A stretch of 64,000 nt of DNA from Pseudoselenomonas ruminantium (GTDB lineage Bacteria > Bacillota > Negativicutes > Selenomonadales > Selenomonadaceae): contig NZ_FRBC01000003.1 of the NCBI RefSeq assembly GCF_900142515.1, positions 130,432-194,431 on the forward strand, given 5' to 3'. Every line of letters begins with the position of its first letter. Position 1 is the stretch's first letter. Of this stretch, positions 50,185 to 58,449 are shown piece after piece. The notes below the pieces were generated by a model. The model did no database searches. It was not told the DNA's origin and worked only from the letters and a program-made list of their open reading frames with translations. The position numbers and the translations under genes are program-made.

Positions 50185-51084
50185 ATGGAAGAAAAAGCAA
50201 TGCAGGATAAGGACGGTAAGCAGAAAATCGTACAGCATCGCAAGGCATCGTTCTATTTGAAAAAATATGCCATGATCTTTGTCGGTGCGATTATCGCGGC
50301 CCTGGGCTTGGAATTATTCCTGATTCCAAACAATGTAATCGACGGCGGTATCGTGGGCGTGTCCATCATGATGCAGACGCTTACGGGCATGAGCCTGGGT
50401 GTATTCCTGGTTTTGCTGAATATCCCCTTTCTCTTCATGGGGTATAAGCAGATCGGCAAGAATTTTGCTATTGCCACCATGATTGCCATCTGTTTCCTGT
50501 CATTTTGGTCGGAAGTCTTTGGCCCTGTGCCCAAGGTTACGGATGACCCTTTCCTCGCGGCTATCTTTGGCGGCATTATTGACGGTCTGGGCGTAGGGCT
50601 GATCATTCGGGCAGGGGGAAGTCTGGATGGCACAGAGATCGTGGCCATTATCATGGATAAGAAATCTGTGTTTTCCGTTGGTGAAGTAGTTATGTTCATC
50701 AACCTCTTTATTTTGTCCAGTGCCGGCCTGCTTTATGGTTGGGATAAAGCCATGTACTCATTGGTGGCCTATTTCGTCATTTCCAAGATGATTGATGTGG
50801 TGATCAAAGGGCTGGATGAAAGCTATGCGGTGATGATTGTGACCAACGAGCATGAGGAAATCACTTCTGCCCTGAATGACCGCCTGGGCCGTGGTGTGAC
50901 CTTGCTGCACGGTGCAGGTGGCTACACTGGGGAGAGCAAGGAAGTGCTTTACTGCGTAGTGACCCGCCTGGAAGTGGATAAGCTGAAGGAAATCGTTTTG
51001 GACAAAGATGAAAGCGCCTTTGTAACCATCAATGCCGTGCATGACATTGTGGGCGGGCGCTTCAAGAAGAAATCCATTCATTGA
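50185..51084 (+). CDS. YitT-family membrane protein (DUF2179)
   Basis: A 299-residue protein with about five hydrophobic segments in residues 25-200 and a C-terminal soluble DUF2179-like domain. N-terminal family blocks are IIAALGLELFLIPNNVIDGG and GVSIMMQTLTGMSLGVFL. The C-terminal part has GRGVTLLHGAGGYTGESKEV and FVTINAVHDIVGGRFK, which close the YitT architecture. The function of this family is not established; transport has been suggested. ATG 50185 follows GTGAGGCGT. It is divergent from fruR. Confidence 0.85.
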   Translation: MEEKAMQDKDGKQKIVQHRKASFYLKKYAMIFVGAIIAALGLELFLIPNNVIDGGIVGVSIMMQTLTGMSLGVFLVLLNIPFLFMGYKQIGKNFAIATMIAICFLSFWSEVFGPVPKVTDDPFLAAIFGGIIDGLGVGLIIRAGGSLDGTEIVAIIMDKKSVFSVGEVVMFINLFILSSAGLLYGWDKAMYSLVAYFVISKMIDVVIKGLDESYAVMIVTNEHEEITSALNDRLGRGVTLLHGAGGYTGESKEVLYCVVTRLEVDKLKEIVLDKDESAFVTINAVHDIVGGRFKKKSIH

Positions 51085-51103
51085 ATTTTAGGAGGGAATG
51101 ATG

Positions 51104-51757
51104 ATGAAAAAGCTGCTCAGCCTGGTTTGTATGTTAGCAGTTTTTTGCCTCCTGTCGGGGGCGGCGGAAGCAACGCGGGAACTTCCACCGTTGCCTCCGC
51201 TGCGGGTCGCGCAATTTCCTTTGCAGATGCAAGGCCGGATGCAGCCTGCTCCCCATGTCCAGGATAAGCTGGAACGGCTGATTGACCGCAGCCTTCATAT
51301 TCCCTTCAATGATTCTCTGCAGGTGTTGTCTTTCATTCCCGAAGGGGAATGTTTTGCGGCCTGGGATAAGGTCTGTGCTGCGGGTGGTGATAAGGTTCGG
51401 ATCAAAGACCTGATGCGGCCGTTGGCGCAGGAATTGAAGGCGGATCTGGTGGTCATGCCTGTGCTGGCGGGATACGAACAATATCAAAGTATGAGCTGGC
51501 ATCATTGGGGGCGGTATATCCTCCACAGTTATGCCTCAGTGCGGATCGTGGGGTATGATCGCGTGGCTGATGAGGTTTTCAGCAAGACCGTATCCCGCCG
51601 CTATGATGACGAGATTTCCCTGCAGGGAGATGTCGATAATCTGGCTTATGAGGCGATGGACGGAGCATTGCGCCAGGCCAGGATCCATGACCGGGTATGG
51701 GAATGGAAAGCCAGGAAATATGGCACTGGGAGCGCGCCTAGTGGTAGCCATTCATGA
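51104..51757 (+). CDS. Secreted protein, unknown family
   Basis: A 217-residue exported protein with a signal peptide to about residue 24 (ending AAEA). The mature domain (VQDKLERLIDRSLHIPFNDS, then LAQELKADLVVMPVLAGYEQ and SYASVRIVGYDRVADEVFSK) resembles the alpha/beta envelope domains in which a peptide loop carries a 'lipoprotein involved in surface assembly' type fold. No firm family assignment is possible. Three ATG codons in a row (51098, 51101, 51104) follow GGAGGGA; 51104 has the best spacing. It follows the YitT gene by 19 nt and overlaps the carbonic anhydrase gene tail-to-tail by 20 bp. Confidence 0.7.
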   Translation: MKKLLSLVCMLAVFCLLSGAAEATRELPPLPPLRVAQFPLQMQGRMQPAPHVQDKLERLIDRSLHIPFNDSLQVLSFIPEGECFAAWDKVCAAGGDKVRIKDLMRPLAQELKADLVVMPVLAGYEQYQSMSWHHWGRYILHSYASVRIVGYDRVADEVFSKTVSRRYDDEISLQGDVDNLAYEAMDGALRQARIHDRVWEWKARKYGTGSAPSGSHS

Positions 51758-52301
51758 CCACATCCACCTTACCTGTGCGGGGGTGGAAGATCAGCCCGTG
51801 GATGGGGACATCCTCAGGAATCAGCGGGTTGAGGCGGATGCGTTCCACTGTGTCGATGACGTTCTGTTCGGGATGGTGGAATTCGTCTGCCCATTCGGCC
51901 AGTTCCTTTTTTACCATATGGATGGCTTCTTTGGAAATGCCGCGTTCCAGCATGGATTTTATGAGACTTTCAGAGGTGGTATTGGCCATGCCACATTCAT
52001 GATGGCCGATTACGATGATCTCCTTGACGCCTAATTCATAGATGCATACGAGAAGGCTCCTGATGGTGCCATCAAACACGCCGGTAATGCCATTGCCGGC
52101 GGTTTTTATTACCTTGGCTTCGCCGCGGCCGATCCCCAAGGCTGGTTCTAAGAAATTCACCAGCCGGGTATCCATACAGGTGATCAGGGCTACCTGCTTT
52201 TGCGGCAGCTTGCTTTTTTTGTGATCTTCCTGCGTATAGTCCGTGGGTGGATTCGCACAGAATTCTGCATTGGCTGCCAGCATGCTATCGAGAATGGTCA
52301 T
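51738..52301 (-). CDS. Beta-class carbonic anhydrase
   Basis: A 187-residue cytoplasmic zinc enzyme interconverting CO2 and bicarbonate. Zinc ligands are Cys42 (ITCMDTR), His100 and Cys103 (IGHHECGM), and the catalytic Asp44-Arg46 dyad is in place. The family blocks AGNGITGVFDGTIRSL and PEDVPIHGLIFHPRTGKVDVV are clear. Its compact size fits the small Firmicute type. AAAGGAG precedes the ATG, and the next gene upstream on the strand (52317) is 15 nt away, so both may be cotranscribed. Confidence 0.93.
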   Translation of the reverse strand: MTILDSMLAANAEFCANPPTDYTQEDHKKSKLPQKQVALITCMDTRLVNFLEPALGIGRGEAKVIKTAGNGITGVFDGTIRSLLVCIYELGVKEIIVIGHHECGMANTTSESLIKSMLERGISKEAIHMVKKELAEWADEFHHPEQNVIDTVERIRLNPLIPEDVPIHGLIFHPRTGKVDVVMNGYH

Positions 52302-52316
52302 GATAAAACTCCTTTC

Positions 52317-52862
52317 TTAAAGAAATCCTGGGCGGATCTTTATGTTCTGCCCATTTTTCAGGCTGACCTTCTGCACCAGGCAGGTGCGCATCCCAATCAT
52401 GAATAGTTCAAATTCATCGGTATGCGGAAGTTTTTGCAGAAGCTCATCGCGGCTTATTTTTTCGGTGAGATTCTGGGTGCTTTCCTGCCCATTGGGGTCG
52501 AGAATCATGACATAATAATCAGCCGCGGGCACATCTTGGAATGTAAAGTGTCCTTTTTCGTTCACTTCCACATGATAGATGGGCTGGCCTTCGGGAATCT
52601 TTCCTTCCTGATACCATTTTTGTACGGAGGCATAGGGCAGCGCATGGAAGTTGATGTTCTGTTCAATGAGCCAGACCTCTGCCCTTTCGGCATTCTTGCG
52701 GTTTTTGGGGGCACTTATATCCCACATCATGCCGCCAGGGCCTGCATGCACGCCCCGTTCGGTATTGGGGAGATAAACGGTGCCTGTTATGGTGCCATTG
52801 GCAGCCGCCAGGCTGCTGCTTAGCAACAGCGCGAACAGCAGTAACGTTATAACGTGTTTCAT
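52317..52862 (-). CDS. Exported protein with carboxypeptidase-regulatory-like fold
   Basis: A 181-residue exported protein with a signal peptide to about residue 21 (SSLAAANG). TITGTVYLPNTERGVHAGPG at the start of the mature chain and GHFTFQDVPAADYYVMILDP in the middle resemble transthyretin-like/carboxypeptidase-regulatory beta-sandwiches. The protein is probably periplasmic or surface-exposed. AAAGGATGATGC precedes the ATG. It probably shares a transcript with the carbonic anhydrase gene that follows. The role is unknown. Confidence 0.7.
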   Translation of the reverse strand: MKHVITLLLFALLLSSSLAAANGTITGTVYLPNTERGVHAGPGGMMWDISAPKNRKNAERAEVWLIEQNINFHALPYASVQKWYQEGKIPEGQPIYHVEVNEKGHFTFQDVPAADYYVMILDPNGQESTQNLTEKISRDELLQKLPHTDEFELFMIGMRTCLVQKVSLKNGQNIKIRPGFL

Positions 52863-52944
52863 ATAGCATCATCCTTTCCTGAGTCGTGTGAATCAATATC
52901 CTTGCCATTAGTTTTCGCCTTGGCGGGGAAAATTCCTGCTGTAT

Positions 52945-52973
52945 TTGCCTGCACGGAAATTTTGCGGTACACT
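52945..52973 (+). promoter_or_regulatory. Possible promoter of yhdT-panF
   Basis: TTGCCT (52945-52950), 17 bp, TACACT (52968-52973). Both boxes match only four of six consensus bases. Confidence 0.45.
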
Positions 52974-53028
52974 AGATGTTGACGGTATGCGCGGAAGAGG
53001 GTGCAACTGTACGAAAGGAGATTTAGAA

Positions 53029-53292
53029 ATGACAGAGTGGGAAAAGTATCAGCAGATTCGCCGGGAAGCCGCGTTTACGGGGCTGGCTTTGCTGGTCCTT
53101 ATTTTATTTTGGTGCTGGGCGGGATTTGGCCTCAGCGATGTGCAGGTGGAATTGTTTGGTTTGCCTTTATGGGCGGTTACCTCCAGTATCGGCGTCTGGC
53201 TTTTTGCCATTGTGCTGGTGAGAGTGTTGCTGAAGTTTGTTTTCCGGGACATGTCTTTGGAGCAGGAAAAGGAGGCAGGTTCCCATGAGTAA
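53029..53292 (+). CDS. yhdT: YhdT-family small membrane protein (DUF997)
   Basis: An 87-residue protein with two hydrophobic segments (about 15-34 and 46-68). The WAGFGLSDVQVELFGLPLWA loop between them is the family hallmark. YhdT is found next to PanF in many genomes and is thought to be its accessory subunit. AAAGGAG precedes the ATG at 53029. Its 3' end overlaps panF by 8 nt. Confidence 0.85.
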   Translation: MTEWEKYQQIRREAAFTGLALLVLILFWCWAGFGLSDVQVELFGLPLWAVTSSIGVWLFAIVLVRVLLKFVFRDMSLEQEKEAGSHE

Positions 53293-54784
53293 TGGCGGTA
53301 ATCCGGCAGCCCTTTTGCCGCTGCTTATCTTTATGGCGGTGATGATCGGCATTGGGTTCTATGTGCGGCAGGTACAGGCCAGAGGCTTTGGCAAGAATTT
53401 TGTCCAACAGTATTTTATCGGCAATCATGATTTGGGCGGTTTTGTGCTGGCCATGACCACGGTGGCGACCTATAGTTCGGTCAGCTCCTTTGTGGGCGGG
53501 CCGGGGATGGCCTGGCAGATTGGTTTTGGCTGGATATATATGGCGGTGGTACAGGTCACGGCGATCTTTCTCGTGCTGGGCATCTTTGGCAAGCGGGTGG
53601 CGTTGCTATCGCGCAAGTTCGATGCGGTGACGGTGGTGGATATCATCCGTGAGCGATTCCAATCCGATGGTTTGGCCAGTCTGGCCGCGTTCATTATCGT
53701 CTTGTTCTTCTGTGCGACCATGACGGCGCAGTTCGTCGGCGGTGCCAAGCTGTTTGCGGCGGTCACGGGTTATAGCTATGAGATGGGGCTGCTGCTCTTC
53801 GGCCTGGCCGTGGTGGTCTATACCACAGTGGGCGGCTTCCGGGCTGTGGCGCTCACGGATACCTGCTGTGCGGTCATCATGATGGTGGGAATCGTACTGC
53901 TGCTCTACCATGTGCTGGATGCGGGCGGCGGCTATACGGCGATCATGGCGAATCTCCATGCCAACCATCCGGAAATGTTCGAACCGTATTCTGGCGGACA
54001 TATGCCGGCCGGGCTCTATCTGACCCAGTGGATCTTGGTCGGTATCTGTACCATTGCCCTGCCTCAGTCGGTTGTGCGTGGTATCAGCTACAAGGACACT
54101 GCCAGCCTGCACAAGGCCATGCTGATTGGCACGGTGGTCGTCGGCTTCATGAACATCGGCATCAATTTCACCGGGATTCTGGCTCATGGTGTGCTGACGG
54201 GGGATCTGGCTTCTTATGGCGGCGTGGATAATATCATTCCTAGGACTATAGTCACGGTTATGCCGCCGGCTTTGGTGGGGCTGGCCATTATCGGCCCGCT
54301 GGCAGCTTCGATTTCGACGATTTCCGGCCTGCTGATTGTGGCGTCTTCAGCCATCATCAAGGATGTATATCTGCATCACGCGCATAAGCAGGGCAAAGAA
54401 CCGGGAACGAAACAGCTGCGCCTGCTGTCCATGCTGGCCACGGCTGTCATCGGTGTAGTGGTCTTCGTGATTGCCCTGACGCCGCCGAGCCTGATCTGGA
54501 TCATCAATATGTTTGCCTTCGGCGGCCTGGAAACGGCGTTTTTCTGGATGCTGCTGTTGGGCCTGTTCTGGCGGCGCGCCAATAAGCTGGGCGCTATCCT
54601 GTCCATGGGCGGTGGCACGCTGGTGTACTGCCTGACGCAGGGGATGGGCTTCAAGGTCATGGGCCTGCATCAGATCACCATCGGGATCACGGCTTCCCTG
54701 TTGTTCTTCCTGTTGGGCACATATCTCGGCAAGCCGCAGGATGAGCGGGTGCTGAACGAATTCTTCCCCCAGCGGGAGCCTTGA
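53285..54784 (+). CDS. panF: Sodium/pantothenate symporter
   Basis: A 499-residue SSS-family transporter with about 13 membrane segments. It brings pantothenate in with sodium. Family blocks are FIGNHDLGGFVLAMTTVATY, SFVGGPGMAWQIGFGW and the sodium-site region QSVVRGISYKDTASLHKAM. IWIINMFAFGGLETAFFWML closes the conserved core. ATG 53285 follows GGAGG by about 9 nt, and the overlap with yhdT supports both the start and the pairing. Other SSS substrates are less likely given the YhdT neighbour. Confidence 0.9.
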   Translation: MSNGGNPAALLPLLIFMAVMIGIGFYVRQVQARGFGKNFVQQYFIGNHDLGGFVLAMTTVATYSSVSSFVGGPGMAWQIGFGWIYMAVVQVTAIFLVLGIFGKRVALLSRKFDAVTVVDIIRERFQSDGLASLAAFIIVLFFCATMTAQFVGGAKLFAAVTGYSYEMGLLLFGLAVVVYTTVGGFRAVALTDTCCAVIMMVGIVLLLYHVLDAGGGYTAIMANLHANHPEMFEPYSGGHMPAGLYLTQWILVGICTIALPQSVVRGISYKDTASLHKAMLIGTVVVGFMNIGINFTGILAHGVLTGDLASYGGVDNIIPRTIVTVMPPALVGLAIIGPLAASISTISGLLIVASSAIIKDVYLHHAHKQGKEPGTKQLRLLSMLATAVIGVVVFVIALTPPSLIWIINMFAFGGLETAFFWMLLLGLFWRRANKLGAILSMGGGTLVYCLTQGMGFKVMGLHQITIGITASLLFFLLGTYLGKPQDERVLNEFFPQREP

Positions 54785-54836
54785 TAAGCTGGCGGAAAAG
54801 TTTTTCGGGAAAGCAGGTATTTTCGGGAAAAATATC

Positions 54837-54865
54837 TTGATAAATTGGGACTTTTGGAGTAAAAT
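54837..54865 (+). promoter_or_regulatory. Promoter of the 94-residue gene
   Basis: TTGATA (54837-54842), 17 bp spacer, TAAAAT (54860-54865), followed by a leader of about 80 nt. Confidence 0.65.
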
Positions 54866-54954
54866 CAGGGTGTAAATTTATAAAATAGATGTATGTTAAG
54901 GGAATCTATAAAAAGCATTTATGCAATGGGAAAAATCAGAGAGGAGAAAGAAAG

Positions 54955-55239
54955 ATGATTGTTGCGGTGAATAATGCGACAAATAAATTGTTCAAGTTCA
55001 AGAATGGCCGGTATAATCTGAAGGAGCAGGCGGCCTGGAAATCGCGGACGGCGTTTGTGGAAGATACGTTGCAGGAGATTCTTCGCGAGGCGGCCAGCAA
55101 GGAAGCAACGGTGTTTGCAAAATGCTGTTATGGCATTGAACTGGGCAAGAGTGAAGCTGAGGATCGCTACCTGTTGTCCTATGATGATGCTGTGAGCTAT
55201 TGGAAAAACTTTGATGCACGTGTGTATCAGATTGCATAG
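54955..55239 (+). CDS. Hypothetical 94-residue protein
   Basis: A small soluble protein, MIVAVNNATNKLFKFKNGRY at the start, alpha/beta in character, with a helical middle (TAFVEDTLQEILREAASKEA). No family is recognised and no signal peptide is seen. GAGGAGA lies about 9 nt before the ATG. It has its own promoter and a strong terminator, hence a single-gene unit. Confidence 0.7.
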   Translation: MIVAVNNATNKLFKFKNGRYNLKEQAAWKSRTAFVEDTLQEILREAASKEATVFAKCCYGIELGKSEAEDRYLLSYDDAVSYWKNFDARVYQIA

Positions 55240-55248
55240 AGTGGACGA

Positions 55249-55290
55249 AGAGCCCCTGAAGCCGGGATGATGCTTCAGGAGCTCTTTTTT
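55249..55290. terminator. Convergent terminator
   Basis: AGAGC and CCTGAAGC pair with GCTTCAGG and GCTCT with one internal mismatch; eight T follow. It separates the hypothetical gene from the minus-strand azlD, whose stop codon abuts the T-run. Confidence 0.85.
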
Positions 55291-55598
55291 TACAGCAGTA
55301 CGAACTCCACGCCAAACACAACAATACAGCAGGCGGCGGCCACTTTGAACAGGCTGAAACCCTTCCAGGCCAGCCAGATGCCGATAAGCAGGGCCGAAAG
55401 TCCTGCATAGGGACTCCGAGTGGCATACAGGATGGCGGGGAACGTCATGACAGCCAGCGTGACGTAGGGAACATAGAAGAGAAACGACCGCAGGAACTGA
55501 TTTTTGATGGGGCGGCGGATAAGGGTGACAGGGAGCAGGCGGATGGCGATAGTGACGGCGCTCATAACGAGCAGGTAAATATAAATATCGTGGTTCAT
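55290..55598 (-). CDS. azlD: AzlD-family branched-chain amino acid transport subunit
   Basis: A 102-residue membrane protein with four hydrophobic segments. RLLPVTLIRRPIKNQFLRSF and the PYVTLAVMTFPAIL segment fit the AzlD family. It normally pairs with AzlC to export branched-chain amino acids. The start is ATG 55598 with AAAGGA upstream; the longer open frame overlaps the T-box promoter. Here azlC is 2.1 kb away on the same strand, separated by an opposite-strand MFS gene. Confidence 0.82.
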   Translation of the reverse strand: MNHDIYIYLLVMSAVTIAIRLLPVTLIRRPIKNQFLRSFLFYVPYVTLAVMTFPAILYATRSPYAGLSALLIGIWLAWKGFSLFKVAAACCIVVFGVEFVLL

Positions 55599-55684
55599 GG
55601 GAGCAGTCCTTTCTGTCTGATATATGTTATCTATTTTAGGCGCATGTTCTGGAATTGTAAAGTTTGTTTCGGGAAAATAACAGG

Positions 55685-55716
55685 TTGACAACTTTACATA
55701 GGGGTGCTAATATAAT
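55685..55716 (+). promoter_or_regulatory. Promoter of the T-box/MFS unit
   Basis: TTGACA (55685-55690) is followed after 17 bp by TAATAT (55708-55713), or after 20 bp by TATAAT (55711-55716). Either fits a start just before the T-box leader. Confidence 0.65.
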
Positions 55717-55726
55717 ACTCGTATTC

Positions 55727-56024
55727 GAAAACACAATAATCCATATCATGAAAACAGTCGATGAGAGGAAAGAGTACATTTTGCAGCGGATTGGCAGCGA
55801 GTCGGGTTTGGTGTAAGCCGATAGTCCAGCGGAAGTGGAAAATCATCCTTGAGATATGGTGCTGAACGGACTTGGTTTTGTAAAGTCCAGTAAGCGGCCA
55901 CGGGGGCTTCCCGTTACAGAAGCCGCGTATGATGGTACGCAGTAGAGTGCCTTGCTGTATGGCAGGGAATTTGGGTGGTAACACGGACGATGGGTCCGTC
56001 CCTTTCGGGGGACGGGCTTTTTTA
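55727..56024 (+). promoter_or_regulatory. T-box riboswitch leader
   Basis: A roughly 300-nt leader precedes the MFS gene. The T-box core TTGGGTGGTAACACGG is at 55971-55986, able to pair with the NCCA end of an uncharged tRNA. A GC-rich hairpin (about 55994-56016, CCGTCCC with GGGACGG) followed by TTTTTT is the terminator that the antiterminator competes with. The 5' half can fold as Stem I, closed by GATGA near 55759 and TCATC near 55843. The specifier codon cannot be fixed by eye; the 3' strand of Stem I contains GGAAGTGGAAAATC, so GTG (Val), TGG (Trp) and GAA (Glu) are candidates. Confidence 0.88.
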
Positions 56025-56056
56025 TTTTATAGGAATCATTTTAGGGAGGAATCATT

Positions 56057-57394
56057 ATGGAAGCTTTGGATTTGCAACGATTGAAACGGAAACGGGATTG
56101 GCGCATCATTTTGCCGGTGTTCCTGGTTTCCATCATTGCTTGTATCGATCGCGTGAACGTGGCGTATGCCAAGCTCACGATGACGGAAGATATGCCCTGG
56201 CTGACGCCGGAAATCTTTGGCATGGGCGCGGGCATCTTCTTTGTTGGCTATCTGATCTTTGAAGTGCCAGGTTCGCTGGTGGCCGCGAAGTTTTCGGCAA
56301 CGAAGTGGATTGCCCGTATCATGTTCACCTGGGGATTGGTTTGCGTGTATATGGCCTTCGTGAAAACGCCGTCGGAATTCTATCTGTGCCGGTTCCTGCT
56401 GGGGGCATCAGAAGCAAGTCTCTATCCGGTCATCTATTCCGTGCTGTTCCCGCGTTGGTTTGCTGCTGGCGAACGGGCCAGAGCGACTTCCCTGATGCTC
56501 ACGTCGCTTCTGATTTCTACCATTATCGGTGCGCCGTTAGCTGGCGTGCTGTTGGAAACGTCTCTGTTCGGACTGCATGGCTGGCAGGAACTCTTTATCC
56601 TGGAAGCGCTGCCGGCTTTGGCTTTTGCGGTATATTTCTTCTTTGCGGTCAAAGATCGTCCCGAGCAGGCGCATTGGCTTACGGCTGAAGAGAAGGCTTA
56701 TCTGAATACGGTCTATGAGGACGAGCAGGCCGCTATGCACCGCGTCAAGAAATATACGGTTTGGCAGGCATTCTGCGAACCGAAGGTTCTGAAACTCTGC
56801 CTGATCTATTTCCTTTGGGTTGTCGGTTTTTGGGGGTTCAATTTCTGGATGCCGACGGTACTTAAAGGCATGTCCGGTTGGTCTACGAGCCTGCTGGGCG
56901 GCGCTATCGCCATCCCCATGCTGGCTGCGCTGGTGGTGCAGGTGATCATCGGCCATACGTCTACCCGTACGGGTGACAAGGTTTGGCATGTGGCTGGTGC
57001 CTTGCTGGTAGGTGCTGTGGGCCTGGGCTGTTCGCCGTTGGTGGATAGCATGGGCATGGCCTTGTTCCTCGTCTGCCTGTCGGCAATCGGCATTTACGCT
57101 GCCATGGGCGTATGGTGGACGATACCGACGACCTTCCTGACGGGGCCGGCAGCCGCGGCATCTGTTGCCCTCATCAATTCCTGTGGCAATATCGGTGGTT
57201 GGGTTGGCCCTAACATGATGGCCTGGGTACATACCACCACAGGTGGTTTTGCATGGGGCTACTATATCATGGCCGCCTTCATGCTGGCCGCAGCTGTGCT
57301 GGTCCTGACGGTGAAATATCGTTGGAACGGTGCCGTGCGTGAAGATATGGTTCAGCTCAAGGCCGAGGAAGAAGTTACGCTGGCAGCTGAATAA
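56057..57394 (+). CDS. MFS transporter, anion:cation symporter type, T-box regulated
   Basis: A 445-residue major facilitator with about 12 membrane segments. The N-terminal RDWRIILPVFLVSIIACIDR, then NVAYAKLTMTEDMPWLTPE and the FLLGASEASLYPVIYSVLFP block match the ACS family, which imports organic acids or amino-acid-like anions. GGGAGGAATCATT precedes the ATG. Control by a T-box leader means expression rises when a tRNA is uncharged, so the substrate is probably an amino acid or a precursor. It lies between azlD and azlC on the opposite strand. Confidence 0.85.
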   Translation: MEALDLQRLKRKRDWRIILPVFLVSIIACIDRVNVAYAKLTMTEDMPWLTPEIFGMGAGIFFVGYLIFEVPGSLVAAKFSATKWIARIMFTWGLVCVYMAFVKTPSEFYLCRFLLGASEASLYPVIYSVLFPRWFAAGERARATSLMLTSLLISTIIGAPLAGVLLETSLFGLHGWQELFILEALPALAFAVYFFFAVKDRPEQAHWLTAEEKAYLNTVYEDEQAAMHRVKKYTVWQAFCEPKVLKLCLIYFLWVVGFWGFNFWMPTVLKGMSGWSTSLLGGAIAIPMLAALVVQVIIGHTSTRTGDKVWHVAGALLVGAVGLGCSPLVDSMGMALFLVCLSAIGIYAAMGVWWTIPTTFLTGPAAAASVALINSCGNIGGWVGPNMMAWVHTTTGGFAWGYYIMAAFMLAAAVLVLTVKYRWNGAVREDMVQLKAEEEVTLAAE

Positions 57395-57511
57395 ATAGAA
57401 GAAAAGGGACAGTGAAGTATGGATATGCTCCCCTATGAGAGACAGTAAAAAATAAAACTGTCATTACCCTTAGTGTTGGATAAGCATAATTTATGTGAAT
57501 AAAAATTAAAA
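57395..57511. other. Spacer downstream of the MFS gene
   Basis: AT-rich and non-coding apart from a 9-codon frame at 57419. No T-run hairpin for the MFS transcript was found here. Confidence 0.4.
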
Positions 57512-57708
57512 GGCCGGCCAGTTTTCTGGCCGGCCGGTGCTGATGGTGACTAGTCATCAGCGGAGTTTTGAAGGCTCTTTACCGTTGCGGGCGCTGTCTG
57601 TCGAGCTACTTAAGCAATACCTGCAAGAACAGAAAGTGCGAAGTTAGCGAAAAGGCATTCTGTCAATGGTTCAAGCACCCCCCGGACTGACTACCCGGGG
57701 GGCGTTTT
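57512..57708. ncRNA. Structured intergenic region, candidate small RNA
   Basis: A 10-bp hairpin (57512-57521 with 57526-57535) preceded by an A-run acts as a terminator on the minus strand. GCTGATG/CATCAGC (57539-57545 with 57555-57561) forms another stem. At the other end CCCCCCGG (57678-57685) pairs with CCGGGGGG (57695-57702), followed by TTTT, a terminator on the plus strand. GGTGCT (57537-57542) can also pair with AGCACC (57674-57679). It could be the structured 3' UTR of azlC or an independent RNA of about 190 nt. No known RNA family was recognised. Confidence 0.4.
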
Positions 57709-57714
57709 CGTATG

Positions 57715-58434
57715 TCATTCTTTTACAGGATGCAGGATCGCACCAATCGTGGCGATGACTACGGTCAGGATAATGGTGCGGGTGCCGCCGGACAGGTCGC
57801 TGACAAGGGGCAGATAGGTGCAGGCAAAGCTGGCGGCAAAACTGGCGGCTACTAACGCGCCGATAACGCGGTTATCCCGGGCAGGCGGGATGATAACCCA
57901 GATAAACATGCCGAACAGGGCCACGCTCAGGGCGCTGACGGCGGCTTCCGGCAGCATATTGCCCGCCATGACGCCTAACGCCGTGCCCACGGACCAGCCG
58001 GGCAGGGCCAGGCTCATGGCGCCGTAATTATAGTAAGGATTCAGTGGGCCCTTGCGGGCAATCGTGATGCCGAAGATTTCATCGGTGATATCGAAACCTA
58101 CCAGGACACGGTGCAGGATATTGGTATCCGGGGAGAACTTCTGGCTGACCACGCAGCTCATGAGCAGGTAGCGGGCATTGGCTACGAGCGTCATCAGTGC
58201 CAGTTCCAGATAAGGTGCATCGGCGGCAATGATCGTGAAGGCTGCGTACTCTCCTGCTGATGCGTTGTTGAAAAAGCTGGCGAGAAAGCCTTCAAAGGGG
58301 GTCAGTCCCGCGTTGCGGGCGGCAATGCCCAGCGTGAAGGACACGACGAAGTAACCCAGCGCAATGGGGAAGCCGTCACGGGCTCCCTCCACGAAAGCTT
58401 CCCGCCGGGGAGAAGAAGTCGTAGTAAGCGTCAT
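57715..58434 (-). CDS. azlC: AzlC-family branched-chain amino acid transporter
   Basis: A 239-residue membrane protein. The N-terminal EGARDGFPIALGYFVVSFTL and the LMTLVANARYLLMSCVVSQK block are typical of AzlC, the large subunit of branched-chain amino acid exporters. About seven hydrophobic segments are visible. GAAGG lies 5 nt before the ATG. It is 16 nt downstream of the ThrE-like exporter gene, so the two export systems are probably cotranscribed. Its usual partner azlD is displaced to 55290-55598. Confidence 0.92.
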   Translation of the reverse strand: MTLTTTSSPRREAFVEGARDGFPIALGYFVVSFTLGIAARNAGLTPFEGFLASFFNNASAGEYAAFTIIAADAPYLELALMTLVANARYLLMSCVVSQKFSPDTNILHRVLVGFDITDEIFGITIARKGPLNPYYNYGAMSLALPGWSVGTALGVMAGNMLPEAAVSALSVALFGMFIWVIIPPARDNRVIGALVAASFAASFACTYLPLVSDLSGGTRTIILTVVIATIGAILHPVKE

Positions 58435-58449
58435 AAAATACCTTCTTTC

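Noticed and set aside
55694-55984. 96-codon minus-strand frame in the T-box leader
   Set aside because: The region is explained by the plus-strand T-box structure.
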